Of a stretch of DNA of 64,000 nt, positions 51,885 through 63,996 are shown in pieces (positions within the stretch are counted from its first letter, which is position 1; the number at the start of each line of letters is the position of its first letter). Position numbers and translations under genes: made by a program. The stretch is taken from NCBI GenBank assembly GCA_024305405.1, contig JAKNDB010000054.1, forward strand, positions 248,001-312,000, in the 5' to 3' direction. The notes under the pieces were generated by a model. It saw only the letters and a list, made by a program, of their open reading frames with translations. It was not told the DNA's origin and searched no databases. This DNA comes from Dirofilaria immitis (Eukaryota; Nematoda; Chromadorea; Rhabditida; Onchocercidae).

Positions 51885-52656
51885 ATGTCTCATCCAAAAG
51901 AAATTATCTTCCCGGCAATTAACAAATCAGTCGTTCGACGTTTACTGCTTCGTAATAATACAAAAACGGATTTTGCTATAAAGGTAAGCAAAATTTTTTA
52001 TCAGTCATAAAATAATTATTATCATTATTATCATTATCACTTCAAGCAAATATATTAATAAGATATATAAAAATCATATGGATCAAAAAGATCATATCGA
52101 ATGCAATGTTTCAATTTTGAAAATGGATAATCTAATTAAAACTGAAAAAATCAATAATTTCTATTGCTTTAATCTAAATTTTACTTCATGATACCATTCT
52201 TATCAATCATTATCTATTAAATAACAGTATATAAATGCTTTGAATAATTTAAAATAAAATTTCTGAATTTACATTTGGTTAAATGCTAGTAATATTAATA
52301 TTGATTCCATTCGATATAACCTTCCATATAATTTTTTTTTTTACTGACTCATTACATTAAACATTCTATTATTAAACGCAAATAATCTGATTGAAAAATC
52401 ATTATATGAGCGATAGATGAATAAAAAGATAAAAAATTTAAATTCTCAATTGTTAAATAAAATTCCACATCATATACTAATAGCATAAAATTTTAAAAAT
52501 TAAGTTGCGAAAAGATGGAATTGAAAAAGAAAGTAAAAGGAACAAAATTTCTATTACTTATCAAGAAAAAGATTTTTCCTCCTTTGATAAGGGATACGAA
52601 ATGTAGATAAACGTAGATGAAGTAACTCGATAGCGTAAAGAAACGCTTCATAACTA

Positions 52657-52702
<46 letters not shown>

Positions 52703-55700
52703 GTCGTGCGAAACACGTTGCGATACGGTTTTTATCAAACTAACACATGAAATATTAACAACAGCGTGATAAAAATTAATAATAACAAAAAGGTTCAACT
52801 ATAATTCAATTAATGAGTGGACTTTCTCTTTTCATTGTGATGATGTTTACAGTTTTTATTGGTCAATAACATCCTTTGATGTAGAGGATCAAAAACTAAA
52901 TCTAACATAGAGAAATTTTAACAATTAATTATCATATAACAGTTGATTACATTAATCAAACATTTTATTTATCTAGAAGATTAACAGATGTGACCTGTTT
53001 ACAAGATTTTACATATTCTAGGATGAGAATTTGATAAAAACAATTACATCATTTTTAACTTTAAAAATGATAAAAACAAAAGGTGATTTATGTGTTAATA
53101 ATTATTTTAGGATTTTAGCGAATAATTTGTCTAGAGTTAAATTTTGAGAATTAAATTAGAATTTTATTGGTTAATTTTATTATTGATTTATCTCATGAGA
53201 AACATTTCTTCATCTTCGTTCTTGTGTTTTAATTGAATTTTCAATAATGATTAAAAATATAGTTATAATGATTAAAATATAGTTATTCATAGGAGATTAA
53301 TAAATTTACAATTAGCTGTTGCCATTGTATCATTTTCGTAATTGAAAACAATGAAATTTGCAATTCATCCTTTTCTATCATATAGATAAATTTCTCCTTT
53401 TATAAATATAAAGTTTGACATCTTTCTCAAAGCCATTCAAATCAATAATGTATTTCTTTATTTATCATCAATTTATTAGAAGAAATTTGCGTTCTCGTAA
53501 CGCTGCTGCATTTATTGCGGGAATTTGTACATGTGTCCTTGTATAGTCGATGATTTGAGCAGAAGTAAAAATAGTTTGTGATAATTCTTCGCAATTCCAT
53601 CTTTTGGTACAATGAATGCAATGAGAGATATCTGTTTACACTTTTCCATTATTGCTTCGACTGATAATATGAAAATCATGGCTATTAAAATTAAACTTTT
53701 CAACTTACTTTCTATTCGAGTTCGTTGTTTTACTGCACTTCTTATTCTTGAAGCAATACGTTTATCTAATTGCTCTGCTTCAGTTGATCGAAAATTTCTC
53801 GTTCTTCATTATTTCATTTACTTGTCCTTGGATGTTCTTGCATATAGTTTTTTCTGATGGTTGTATAACTCTATTTGGAGGAATGCATTTTCATTATCAG
53901 CTGCTGTAATATTCTCTATGACTTAAAAACGGAGCAATGCTCAATCAAATCAGGGAGTGTTATTGTTCCCCGATATAAAATGTCCTTTAAACTTTTCATT
54001 GATTCGTGATCAGACGACACTTTGATTATATTGGATTGTAATTGTTCCTGAATTAATTCATTCTATCGAATAAGTAATTCTCTATCAGCCTCGATTATCG
54101 ATTTGTTGATTTATTGAGTTAGTGAAAACGGCATTGAGTTGCCCATAACCATATTTCCAAAAACACAACGCTGTGTTGTGTTGTTTCTTGCAGTAGAAAC
54201 ACAAACGTTTTCGTTGTCTACAATCATGCGTAGTATGTCTGTCCGAAGGCAGATGGAACATGCATTATTTTTCTCCAATAGTCGATTCGTGATTTATAAG
54301 TAGGATAAATAGGTAGGGCATTTGTTGTCCAGTGATTGTGGTTGAAAATTCGCAAGGTCTTTTTTCAACCAAGAGCTAGACTTCCAATCGTCGTAGAATT
54401 CTTCCCATTGTTTCAGTGCTTGATTTCCATTCTTGATCGTTTCTTTCGACGAATGCAATTCATTGTAGAATGATTTATTGATAATAAAAGATTTTTTATA
54501 TTTTCTTTTAAAATGTTCTTACGACTTCAGTTCTCAGGAGCAATATCATAACCTCTTATAGCTAATAGAGCATCAACTTTGAGACAAAACATCAAATATT
54601 TAAAGATGAATGTAGCTACTCCAAAATTGTCTCCACGATTTCGGATTGCCACTAAACATTGCCATTGACAATTACAACAAATTTACACTGGCGTGGAATG
54701 AAGACATTTCTCCATGTGGGGAGTAATTCTTTGACTTAATTGTTTTGAAGCTATTTCACAGTCAACATTATAAATAAGTTATAATAGACTCTTTAACTTC
54801 ATTCATTAAATTTAGAATATTCTTACTGTTGTCAACCATATCTGCATGATTGTCTTCTTCTTTTATCTTTGCGACGTTACAATCTGTTGAATGAATTCCA
54901 ACCAATTCTAACTTGTTGATTCAAGTGTTTTCACGTAAAATTCGAGATGTTTCTTCTTTTCTTTGATAATTCTTCTTTTAACCTCATGCTACTAACTTAT
55001 TTCTTTGTTTGATAGACTTCGATCTGGTTTAAATGAAGTTCTTTTATTTCATCGAGAAGTCTCAAGAGTTTTCATTTGGTAGCTTAGTGTGCCTTTACAA
55101 GACTGGCGATCATGATCTCGGCTCGTCGCACCAATAAAGTTGTCGAGAAAAAGGGGTTTCTTCTTTACGAGGAATAAAAAACACAGGTAACATGATTCGA
55201 TAGCGTAACGAAACGCTTCACGAGTATTTTTATAACTGTTGTAGTGCAAATGCAGTTACAATATGCTTTATTAACTAACGTGCAATACATTAACGGTATA
55301 ATAAAGATAGAATATTGTCGAGAGTGGAAGTAGTATTGGCATGTAGTAAACGTTAATGAAAAAAAAGAAAGGAAAAGAATGGATAGAACTACAATGAATG
55401 GGCTCTTTTTATAGTGATAATGTTTACAATTTTTTTTTCTATAACATCCTTTGATCTAGAGGATTAGTTTTTGATCCTCGATCTTCTGGATCAAAGGATC
55501 AAAAAAAACTAAATGTAATATAAAGAAACTTTAACAATTAATTATTATACAACACTTGATTATACTAATTAAACATCTTAATTTATTTAAATGATTAATA
55601 GATGTAATACGTTTACAAGATTTTGCATATTCTAAGATGAGAATTTGATAAAAATAAATTAAATCATTTTGGTAATCAAAAAATAAGAATTTGGAAAGAT

Positions 55701-58406
55701 AAATTATGTGTTTATAGTTATTTTAGAGTATTTACATAAAAATTTGTTGATGATTCATTTGTTTAGATTTAAATTTTGCAAATTAAATTAAAATTTTATT
55801 GGTGATTTATTTGTTTTGAAACTTAATACAACGATTGATGAGTTTTATATTACATATTAGTTGTCAGATTTGAGGTGACTTATATTACATAAAAACTAAA
55901 TTATATCGATATATTTATATTATAAAGTATTTCGATTGTTTCGCTATTAGTATTTTATCGTATGTCTAAAATTTAAGTTTTTATCAAAGCGAGTACTAAT
56001 ACGAGAAATCAATTCATGGAATACACTTGTTTCTTTGGCAAGAAATTTAAATTCAATGTTTGCTTTCAAAGTTTTGGAAAATTTTTTTTTTCAATCATAT
56101 TTACATTTCCGCGAAATTCCGTAGATTAAAAAAAATAGTTGAGTGAAACTACAAATTTCAGATTAGAATTCTTTTGCTTCTAGATGTAATTCTCGAATTG
56201 TTTAGAAAATGTAATTACTTTGTTTATTCAATATTTATTCGTTGACAATATTTAAATTCTTAATAAATTTGATAGTCTATTATTATAAGATATTTTGCGC
56301 TTCTGAAGATAAATTCACGTAGAAATATAATTTTGAAGAATGTTGATGAATATTGATAAAATCGACTACATCCGATTTGTTTTGTTTTATTTTGATAATA
56401 TAATATCTATGAATGAATGAGAGAGGAAAGTTTGATAATTCTCAATTTCATTATTATAGCTAAGAACAAATAGTGCAGTATTGGTAATCGAACCACAACA
56501 AGGATTTCTTCGTGCCAAACATACTCAGTCTATTTCAATCCGTCTTGATGACACTAATAATGCATCGGTAAGTTAACCTTCTTATTCAGATATCATTTCT
56601 TGATAATAATTAATTTTCCAAATTTACTTCTCTCTTATTGCTATTATTATTTTTCTATATTCATCTGTTTTGTTTTCAATTTAATTTATAATTATACAGT
56701 TTCAATATTCTCGATACTTATTCTCGATTTTCTCTACGCCTATGATAAATTGGGAAGTTTATGTTCATACATTTTCATACACCTATCTAGAAAATTTAAC
56801 GCAACTCTACGCATTGCATTCGCAATATGCATAAAAACGGCACTGCTAATTTGTAAATGTTATAATCATATTAATTATTAGTTTTTAATTGCTTGTTTGA
56901 CGTCATTGCATGGTAATATGTTGTTCTTACGATCTCAGTGATTCTTGTTCGCTGATAATATTATTATCAGTGATTTCATTATACAACATTAACAACGAGA
57001 TTCGCAATGTAACATCCTATCAACTCCCGCTTTTCTCATTCTGAAATGATCGTATTCATAATCATGTTCAAATTTCAATTATCATCGTTTGTATATTTTG
57101 TTTCAGCATCGGTGTTGATTTATATGGAAATTTTTAAAAAATTTCAAAAACATTTGGAAGTATTGGAGAAAAAATACTTTTGCTTAATAAATTTTTTAAT
57201 ACTTGTTGTAATTTTTCTCGAATTTTGATCAGAATCAATCAATAAAAATCTACTGTCGTCCGGTATCTAAAAGAACTGAGGCTGAATGTCGTCGATGGTT
57301 TTTGACGCCAGTAGAAATAAGTGAATCAAAAGATCAACTTGCACAAACATTACGAATCAAAACAAGTACCAGTTTCGCACCACTTGAGGTAATTTTACAA
57401 AATGAAATTTTAAATGGAAATTCTAATTTTGATTTGCTCACTAATTATACTGAAAAATTTTTTTAAATGAATAATAATCCATTTGCACAGAGCTGATTTA
57501 TAAAAAATGATAAATAATACTTATTTGTTTTGATTAAAATTAAATGATTGATAATGCTTGATTGATTAAGTTAAAATTCAATTCAGCACTTATAATTTAT
57601 ATTTTTAGCAACATAAATATCTTTGAAATAGCATATTAGAGGGAATTATTATGATTTTAACTTCATCTATAATTAAGATCTTATATCATTCTCGAATCTC
57701 GAATTAATTTCAATCCTTTTAATATACGCATCGGTATAATTTAATTTCAATAATAAAATTCAACAATAAGATTTATAATGATGAAATTTATTTTCAAGAC
57801 AGTCCTTGATCTTCCGTGTCTAGCAGTTTCTGTTCAAGCAGAACAATATCCGACACTTATGGTTAATGATTCGGACACAGTTACTGCTCGCCAAATTGAT
57901 AGCGGTAAAGTTGGAAAACTTTTAACCAGTAATTTCCGATTATTGAATATAATGCAGCGGTCATCTATCAGCGGTTGCATGAAAACGAAATATACTGAAA
58001 GTTGATGATAATTATTGTTTAACCTATTTGAAATGAAATGAATTTTTGAATGGAGTTAATTAAAGGAAATTTAAGTCTTTCTTTTAATCAACTTACCTCA
58101 ATGATATTATCAAAATCAAATAACATTTAGGAACTAAAACTGCTTGTGAGATATCAGAAACGGAGATACTAGCAATGCTTCCACCAGATTCAGTGTTAAA
58201 TACAGCAGAAGGAATTGATGAAAGTGGTTGGAATCGAAAGATATTATTTTGGATGCGTCCTTCGTGTAGATGGCTTGAGAAATTTTTTGATTCAGTCTTC
58301 CCACCTGATGAATCACAAGAAACAGTTGGATTCTGTGGAGGAGCAAGTCGATAGACTCAATAAAATTCTAAGAGATAAAAAAATTTCAGAAAATTGTCAA
58401 ACTTAA
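51885..58406 (+). CDS. Major sperm protein (MSP) domain protein with C-terminal coil
   Basis: Exons: 51885-51983, 56460-56567, 57233-57388, 57799-57904, 58131 to 58354 or 58406. The first three encode an MSP/VAP-type immunoglobulin-like fold (PKEIIFPAINKSVVRRLLLR, RTNSAVLVIEPQQGFLRAK, SIKIYCRPVSKRTEAECRRW). MSP domains act as cytoskeletal proteins in nematode sperm or, in VAP proteins, bind FFAT motifs at ER contacts. A second region (SETEILAMLPPDSVLNTAEG, KILFWMRPSCRWLEKFFDSV) is not recognised. The given frame stops at TAG 58352-58354. An overlapping frame encodes a short coil (QLDSVEEQVDRLNKILRDKK) to TAA at 58406. Joining them needs two bases added, for example in CAAG near 58318, or one removed. 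No transmembrane anchor follows the coil, unlike canonical VAP. Intron 1 is 4.5 kb and hosts a retrotransposon relic. Confidence 0.83.
52562..53190 (-). repeat. 3' LTR of the BEL/Pao relic
   Basis: It aligns with 55144-55815 through CTCGATAGCGTAAAGAAACG, ATAACATCCTTTGAT, TAACAATTAATTAT, GTTTACAAGATTTT and GATGAGAATTTGATAAAAA in the same order. It differs by an (ATT)n expansion at 52658-52702 and by many substitutions. The ends are approximate. Confidence 0.75.
52658..52702. repeat. (ATT)n microsatellite inside the LTR
   Basis: Fifteen uninterrupted ATT units. The partner LTR has TATTTTTATAACTG at this position, so the expansion happened after insertion. The polyasparagine open frame on the minus strand is an artefact of this repeat. 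Confidence 0.95.
53400..55130 (-). pseudogene. Broken gag of the BEL/Pao element
   Basis: The minus strand holds gag fragments in several frames, with many stops. A Pao/BEL gag core motif (MAMFSGNPKSWRQFWSSY) lies at about 54606-54663. Downstream, at about 54165-54270, zinc-knuckle-like cysteines are split over two frames (CSIC, then THDC and CFYCKKQHNTALC). A further basic segment near 53700-53800 (DKRIASRIRSAVKQRTRIES) and a hydrophobic run follow. The gene cannot make a full protein. The breaks include true stop codons and not only run-length slips, unlike the host genes. Confidence 0.72.
55144..55815 (-). repeat. 5' LTR of the BEL/Pao relic
   Basis: The partner of 52562-53190. It contains its own near-palindrome at 55445-55500 (ATCCTTTGATC near the left, GATCAAAGGAT at the right), which is longer than the corresponding stretch in the other LTR. 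Confidence 0.75.
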
Positions 58407-60402
58407 ATTCAAATCCAAAATACCAATCTGTGCATAAATGAAGATTTTAATATAACATTTTCTTTTTGCATAAAATAAATTGGCATATTTTTTTTTATTT
58501 CAAAATCTGAACTATTTATTAAGCGATTATATTTAATATAACGATGATGGGATGTGCAATCTCGAATGTGTAGCAAAATTTACTACTGTAGCTGCAAGTA
58601 AGTCATAAAGGATGAGTTGCGTCGTTTTATCAACGATAAACTTTTCATTGCAAAATAGTGGCGACTTCCGTTAATATCCTTTGTGACCTTGATCGTGAAA
58701 TTGCATGATAATAATATGGAACATGAATCGATCATGATTTTGACAAATTATTTTTCAAATTATCAACAGCATTTTAGAAGTATCTCTGATACTTATCGCC
58801 GATATTGTATCTGCAAAGGCAATTTCATGATTACAACACTTGTATGACCTAAAAGTTAAATAATCAATTACATTGATTACGCTAATCAATCTTTCTTTTC
58901 GTCATGTTACATTTCATAATTTTATCTATTCATCATACTTGCTCATCGATCATATAGAATAGCTGAAGATTTATCATACACAAATACTGTATAAAACATA
59001 GAAAATCTATTTCTTATAGTACTTGATTGATTGAAATTCTTTAGTATTATTCAGTTGAGAAAATTTACCTCCAAATAATATTCTAATAGGTCAACCTAAT
59101 TATATCAGATTGCTAGTACCATATATTTTTATTTTTATTTCTATTTTAATTACATATTTCTATTTTTATTTTAATTCTTACATATTTAAATTAAAAGATA
59201 TTTGTGAATAAAATAGCAAATGTTAATTATTTATTTTACTTATTGATCATAACAGTTTTCTCTGCTAATTTATAGATATTTCTATTTTTCAAGATATATC
59301 ATTAGAAATATACTTCCGATATATAAATTCAACTTATCAATAACTTATCAACCCTATGCACTAAATTTGAATTTTATTCTTGTAATTTAGCTCTTGCGAC
59401 ACTCTTCAATAATAAAGTAGATCAATCTCATTCTATGCTCCTTTTGTATATTGCTTATTGATTTATTCAATACTTTATAGAACATCGATCACTATATTTC
59501 TATCTTTTTAGGACTTGATCTCTGGTTTGTTTTGAAAAACATAATTAACTTGGCTATTATAATGATATTACCTAACAATATCATTGTTTTGTTATATTAT
59601 TTGAACATTATCTATCTAATCATATCAATTTCTGTGATATTACTTGGCTATTAAATAATGATATCTAATCATATCCTATTCTAACATTATCTAATTAGCA
59701 TTATTTAGCCAACAGAAAAGGCTGATTAAGAATGGTAATTTAAAAGTGGAACAGAGAGATATTTTTATTTCATTTTGGCCGCATTAAATTTTTCAAATTC
59801 AAAGTACATGAATTGCAGTTTGATTCTCTTGCCACGGGTGGGTTATGCTGTATGAATGGTTTGTTGTGTACTGTTCATTGTCACTCTCGTCTCTTCTCGT
59901 TACTTACATTTAGAAATTTTACGTCAGAGATAAAGAAATTCAACTAATTTGCATATCGTTTATATACAGTGATCCTTTGCTAACTATATCATATGGCATT
60001 TACATTTTTGTCGATGACTAGAAATATATATGTTTAGGACTAGAAATTTTGTAGTTTAGTAACAATGAATATATTTCCAACAAATCTTTTTTCCTTTTTA
60101 AATTCTCTTCTCATATTTCTTGATTTTCTATTTCTCGTCTATTTCATGAGTTTGTCATTTATGGCGTCTTTGGAAACTTATTTGAATAAATTCTAGATTC
60201 CTTTTTTTGTCTGTCGCATATGAGATAGCGTGTTTAACACTTTCTGTCAGGTTGAGAGAATGTTTATGTTTCTTCTGCTTTACAGATGTTTTACACTTGT
60301 CTTTTTGCATAATTCTTTACTTACTAATAATAAAGAAATTTTTACGAGAAAGAATTGTCTCTGCTTATTGACTTCGACTAAACATTTGATATTTTTTTGC
60401 AG
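58407..60402. other. Intergenic spacer
   Basis: AT-rich. The two flanking genes are co-oriented. No exon chain, repeat array or RNA gene was recognised. The region around 59810-59930 is slightly less AT-rich but has no identifiable feature. Confidence 0.5.
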
Positions 60403-60408
60403 AATAAA
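60403..60408 (+). promoter_or_regulatory. Acceptor six bases before the LRR gene start
   Basis: ATTTTTTTGCAG ends at 60402, followed by AATAAA and the ATG at 60409. The strong acceptor and six-base leader again fit trans-splicing. Confidence 0.5.
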
Positions 60409-63400
60409 ATGAACAACGAACTTTCTTATAAAGATTTGAAAGCGCTTCTAGACGACAATAACATTGATTTAAGTATGCGTCAGCAAGTATCTATTCCAGT
60501 AAAGCTTTGGTACGTTTTGATTCTGTAAATAGTTTATTTTTATAACACTCAGTTTTGCTTGTTCCTTAAACTGTATTTTATGGATGAATTAAAAAGCGGT
60601 ATTTTTCGGTGATCTTGATCATAAAATCTAATTGTTTTAGATATCCTAATTGCAGAGTAAAATCCGCGTGCTACGCGTCTCGACTTTTCGAACAATTTAA
60701 TAACATCAATCCCAGCAGATTTCTGCTTATTAACGCATATCACCAAGCTAGATCTCAGCAATAATCATATCGTCCATTTGCCAGAAGAATTTGGCAAACT
60801 CATCAATCTTGTTCATCTTGATCTTTACAAAACGAAATTGAAGTAAAATAACATGAAATTTTATAGCAGTTTAATGTGTTTTAGCATTTTTAGTTTAATG
60901 TGTTCAACATTTTTAGTTTAATGTGTTATAAACTATTGAAATAGTTATGCTAACCTTGCCTTTCAGTCAAGGTGAGAATATTTTCTAATTTGCTAAGAAC
61001 ATTATTGTAACTTCAATTTTTTTTAAACCATAATTTGAAGTAGAGTGAGATTATTTGCACTCATGAAAAAGCAATATTTCAGGAACTTCCTTTGTCTTTC
61101 GGTGAACTAGCATCACTAAAATGGTTAGATCTAAAGGGCAATCCTTTGGAACTGGAACTTTCACAAGCAGCGGGCGATTGTTCGGATGAAACAGGATGTA
61201 AAATGGCTGCTTTAAATGTTGTGCAGCTCATGCGTAATCGATCCATTCTACATCAACGACTTTTTGAAAAGCAGAAATCTATCAAAAAACGTATATCTGT
61301 TTCCCTTTTAAATGTCAGCATTACTAATATTATTGGCACATAGGTACAAGATCAAGTTTAGAGTTATAGTGAATGCTGATTGAATTGTTTTTGAAAATTT
61401 TCTAAAGATTATGAGATTATGGCATCCTTTAGCATTATTGGTTAAAAATAATATGATATTTTGGTGAACATACTGATGAGAATTCATGATAATAAAATCT
61501 TTGAAAGTTAATGAAGTCGTTGTAATTAAAATTGCAAGGATATATCCGGTTTAATTTCTTTTAGAATTCGAAGACAGCGATGCAATCAATCATGAACCAA
61601 CGGTTCAAAAAGAAAGAACAAAGAAAAAGAAAAACAAGCATCGAGATATGACTTACGAACATTTGGAGCCAGCTACCGAACATGCTGAACAAAATGGTAA
61701 TTATACGTTATCATACTAAACTGTTGAATTTTTGTTTTTAGTTGTTTATGAGTTTTGGTTTTTTATAGCAACTTTCCTTTTAAATAACTTTAATCGTTGA
61801 ATGTTCAAAATGGAGTTTTCGTTACCGCGAAATATAGATCACTGTGTGTCAGGATATAAACATTCATTTTTAGTAAACAATAATTCCCATTGTTATCAAC
61901 TGTTTTATTTTTTAGGTCCTCAAACTATACCGAAAAAAAACGAAAAAGCAAATCATAAAATGAAGAAAAACGAAAAACGCAAACCGAATAACGGCCAGTT
62001 TTTTTCTGAATATATGCAAGCTGATAATTTGTTTTCTTTTTCCTTTCTTTTATCTTTATTAAAATTCCGTTGCATAAAAATGATATAACATGAAGTACTT
62101 ATTGATGGTATGATTTACAATAATCTGAATTCCTTATTGGTTGCAACCTCCCTAATCTTCAGCATCGTTCGTATCCGAATTAAACACTATTTTTATCATT
62201 CGCTAATTGAAACTGCTGATGAGAAGTAGCTAAATGATTTAAAGTTACTTCGGTGAAGGTGTTAGCACGAACCTATTCGTAAACAGTAGAAAATTAATAT
62301 TGTGAATATTTTCTAACCTTTCAGTGATGTCTTTGTGGTGGAAAATTTTAATTACTTTGTTCTTCTCCACGTTGGCTGTGTCAATATTTGCTGTTGTTAT
62401 GGTTATTATGAACTGTATCGATGAACCGCAACACTGGTTACTGCAATCAAAACCGTTCTGTGAGGATCTTCAAACAATAGTAACAGAACATTCAGTTCGT
62501 TTATATTTTGTTCCAACTCGTAAATTTATTTGTATTATTCCTGGCATCTCTAAAATTGCTTAATTTTAATAAATCATAAAAGTTGGAATGATAGATTCGT
62601 AATTTGCGTATCCTTTATTTACATGTGACTAAGAATTGTTTAGTCTTGCATGATTTCTTGAAATAATCGATTTTTAGTTTCCACTAACGATTTCTGGTAA
62701 TTTCTTCATGTCAGTCACATCGCTGTTAAAATCATATGTTGATGCTGCTGGTATGGCTTGGGAGAATTTCGAGCAAAGAAATGATTTAATTTTTTCTATC
62801 AGAGAAGCTTGTTATTCACTTTATATGAAATTGGTCTCAATGGGATTACTAATACAAGGCTATGCAGTACACAAAGTGTGTTTTCATTTTTGTTTATCAG
62901 TTTGATTGAATTCAAATACTTTTTTTTCTAATTCACTAATGATCTAAATTTGTTGGATATTTCGTTTTAATATTTTTCAAATATTTCAGAAAATACGTTA
63001 CTGAAGATAATAATAACATTTTTCATTCATGAAGGATAGATTACTCAATCTCCAAAAACATGAGGAATTTTATCATTTGTTTTGAGTCCAATTTATTATT
63101 ACTTATTTTGACGCAGTCTTTTATAAAAATTGTTTATACTTTGTCAAATTTCTGATATTTCTTGCTAATCACCAAAAAGAAAAAAATTATAAGAGTGACC
63201 ACGCTTGACAAGTCTTAATAATGAAGATTTCCAAAAACTCTCTAACATCTCTCCTGATTTTTTATAGCAATGTTCATAGTACTGAGCAGTTTTAGAAGGA
63301 TTCTAAAGGGAGATAAATTTTGTTCTCATCTTTAAAATTTAACTTTTTGAAAACTTTCTTCTCAAAATTCTACATCTTGCAGCTCGATGATTTCATAGCC

Positions 63401-63996
63401 TTTTATGATGTTTTTGCTGCGGATACTGTTAATAATGCTCTGAAGAATATATGGCTTTTAATGAGGATATTTGGCTTAATGATCGCTGATTTATTAATGT
63501 TTGCTGTTGGTAAGCATTGGTTGTATTTTTGTTCTTAAGTAAAAGATAATTTTAAATAGAGGTAAGAATGGGGAGGTTGTTTAGTTAAAGTTGGAGAAAT
63601 TCTGTTTCTATTAATTTTTGGATCAAATTCGTTGTTAATAAAATCGATATCTATTTGACATGAATTATTTCGTAAAATTCGATGATATAAAACTCGTTTA
63701 GATATTTTCATTCATAGACACATAGCATGACTCTCGTTAACTAAGCTATGCAAAGAGAATTTTTGAAACCACTGCTATTGAATATGATTTCCATATTGAT
63801 TATTCAATCTAACGAGTTATGTAAAAACAGGTCACAAGTGTTTTACAGTTTTCATGATACAAATTGTTCAAATTTCTTGCAAGCATTCTTTACAGACAAA
63901 AGTTTCTTCTTCATTTCATCGTGTGTTGAAACGATATTTACATACGCATATAGAGGTGATCAACTAGCAGAGATGTTGCGAAATTGGTGGAATAAG
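60409..63996 (+). CDS. LRRC59-like leucine-rich repeat ER membrane protein, 3' partial
   Basis: Exons: 60409-60513, 60656-60842, 61083-61290, 61565-61696, 61916 to about 62000, 62325-62494, 62678-62875, 63383-63509, 63896-63996 (donor AAG|GTGA at the window edge, so the gene continues). The start matches LRRC59 (LLDDNNIDLSM). The repeats read ATRLDFSNNLITSIPADF, ITKLDLSNNHIVHLPEEFG, LVHLDLYKNEIE and SLKWLDLKGNPLELELSQAA, ending in a GDC-type cap. A lysine-rich segment and one transmembrane span follow (ILITLFFSTLAVSIFAVVMV), then a cysteine-bearing lumenal stretch. Vertebrate LRRC59 binds ribosomes at the ER and ends soon after this span. Here at least 160 more residues follow, with a second hydrophobic stretch (IWLLMRIFGLMIADLLMFAV). 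Added A bases at 60659-60662 and 60829-60832 restore the repeats. The donor of exon five is unresolved. Confidence 0.86.

Larger units (their letters stand above)
52562..55815 (-). mobile_element. Degenerate LTR retrotransposon, BEL/Pao type
   Basis: Two direct repeats of roughly 620-670 bp (52562-53190 and 55144-55815) flank about 2 kb of internal sequence. In minus orientation, a GC-rich primer-binding-site-like motif (GGTGCGACGAGCCGAGATC) lies just inside the 5' LTR at 55107-55137. A purine-rich tract (GAACGAAGATGAAGAAA) lies beside the 3' LTR at about 53201-53222. The interior encodes broken gag only; no protease, reverse transcriptase, RNase H or integrase was recognised. The element is therefore a non-autonomous or internally deleted copy, and the LTR divergence makes it old. 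It lies antisense to its host gene inside intron 1 of the MSP-domain gene. Exact ends and target-site duplication could not be fixed by eye. Confidence 0.78.

Noticed and set aside
52493..52798. Minus-strand frame of 101 codons with polyasparagine
   Set aside because: Caused by the (ATT)15 repeat inside the LTR.
53512..53857. Open frames on both strands at the end of the retrotransposon interior as host genes
   Set aside because: They lie inside the LTR element; the minus-strand text is part of its broken gag region.
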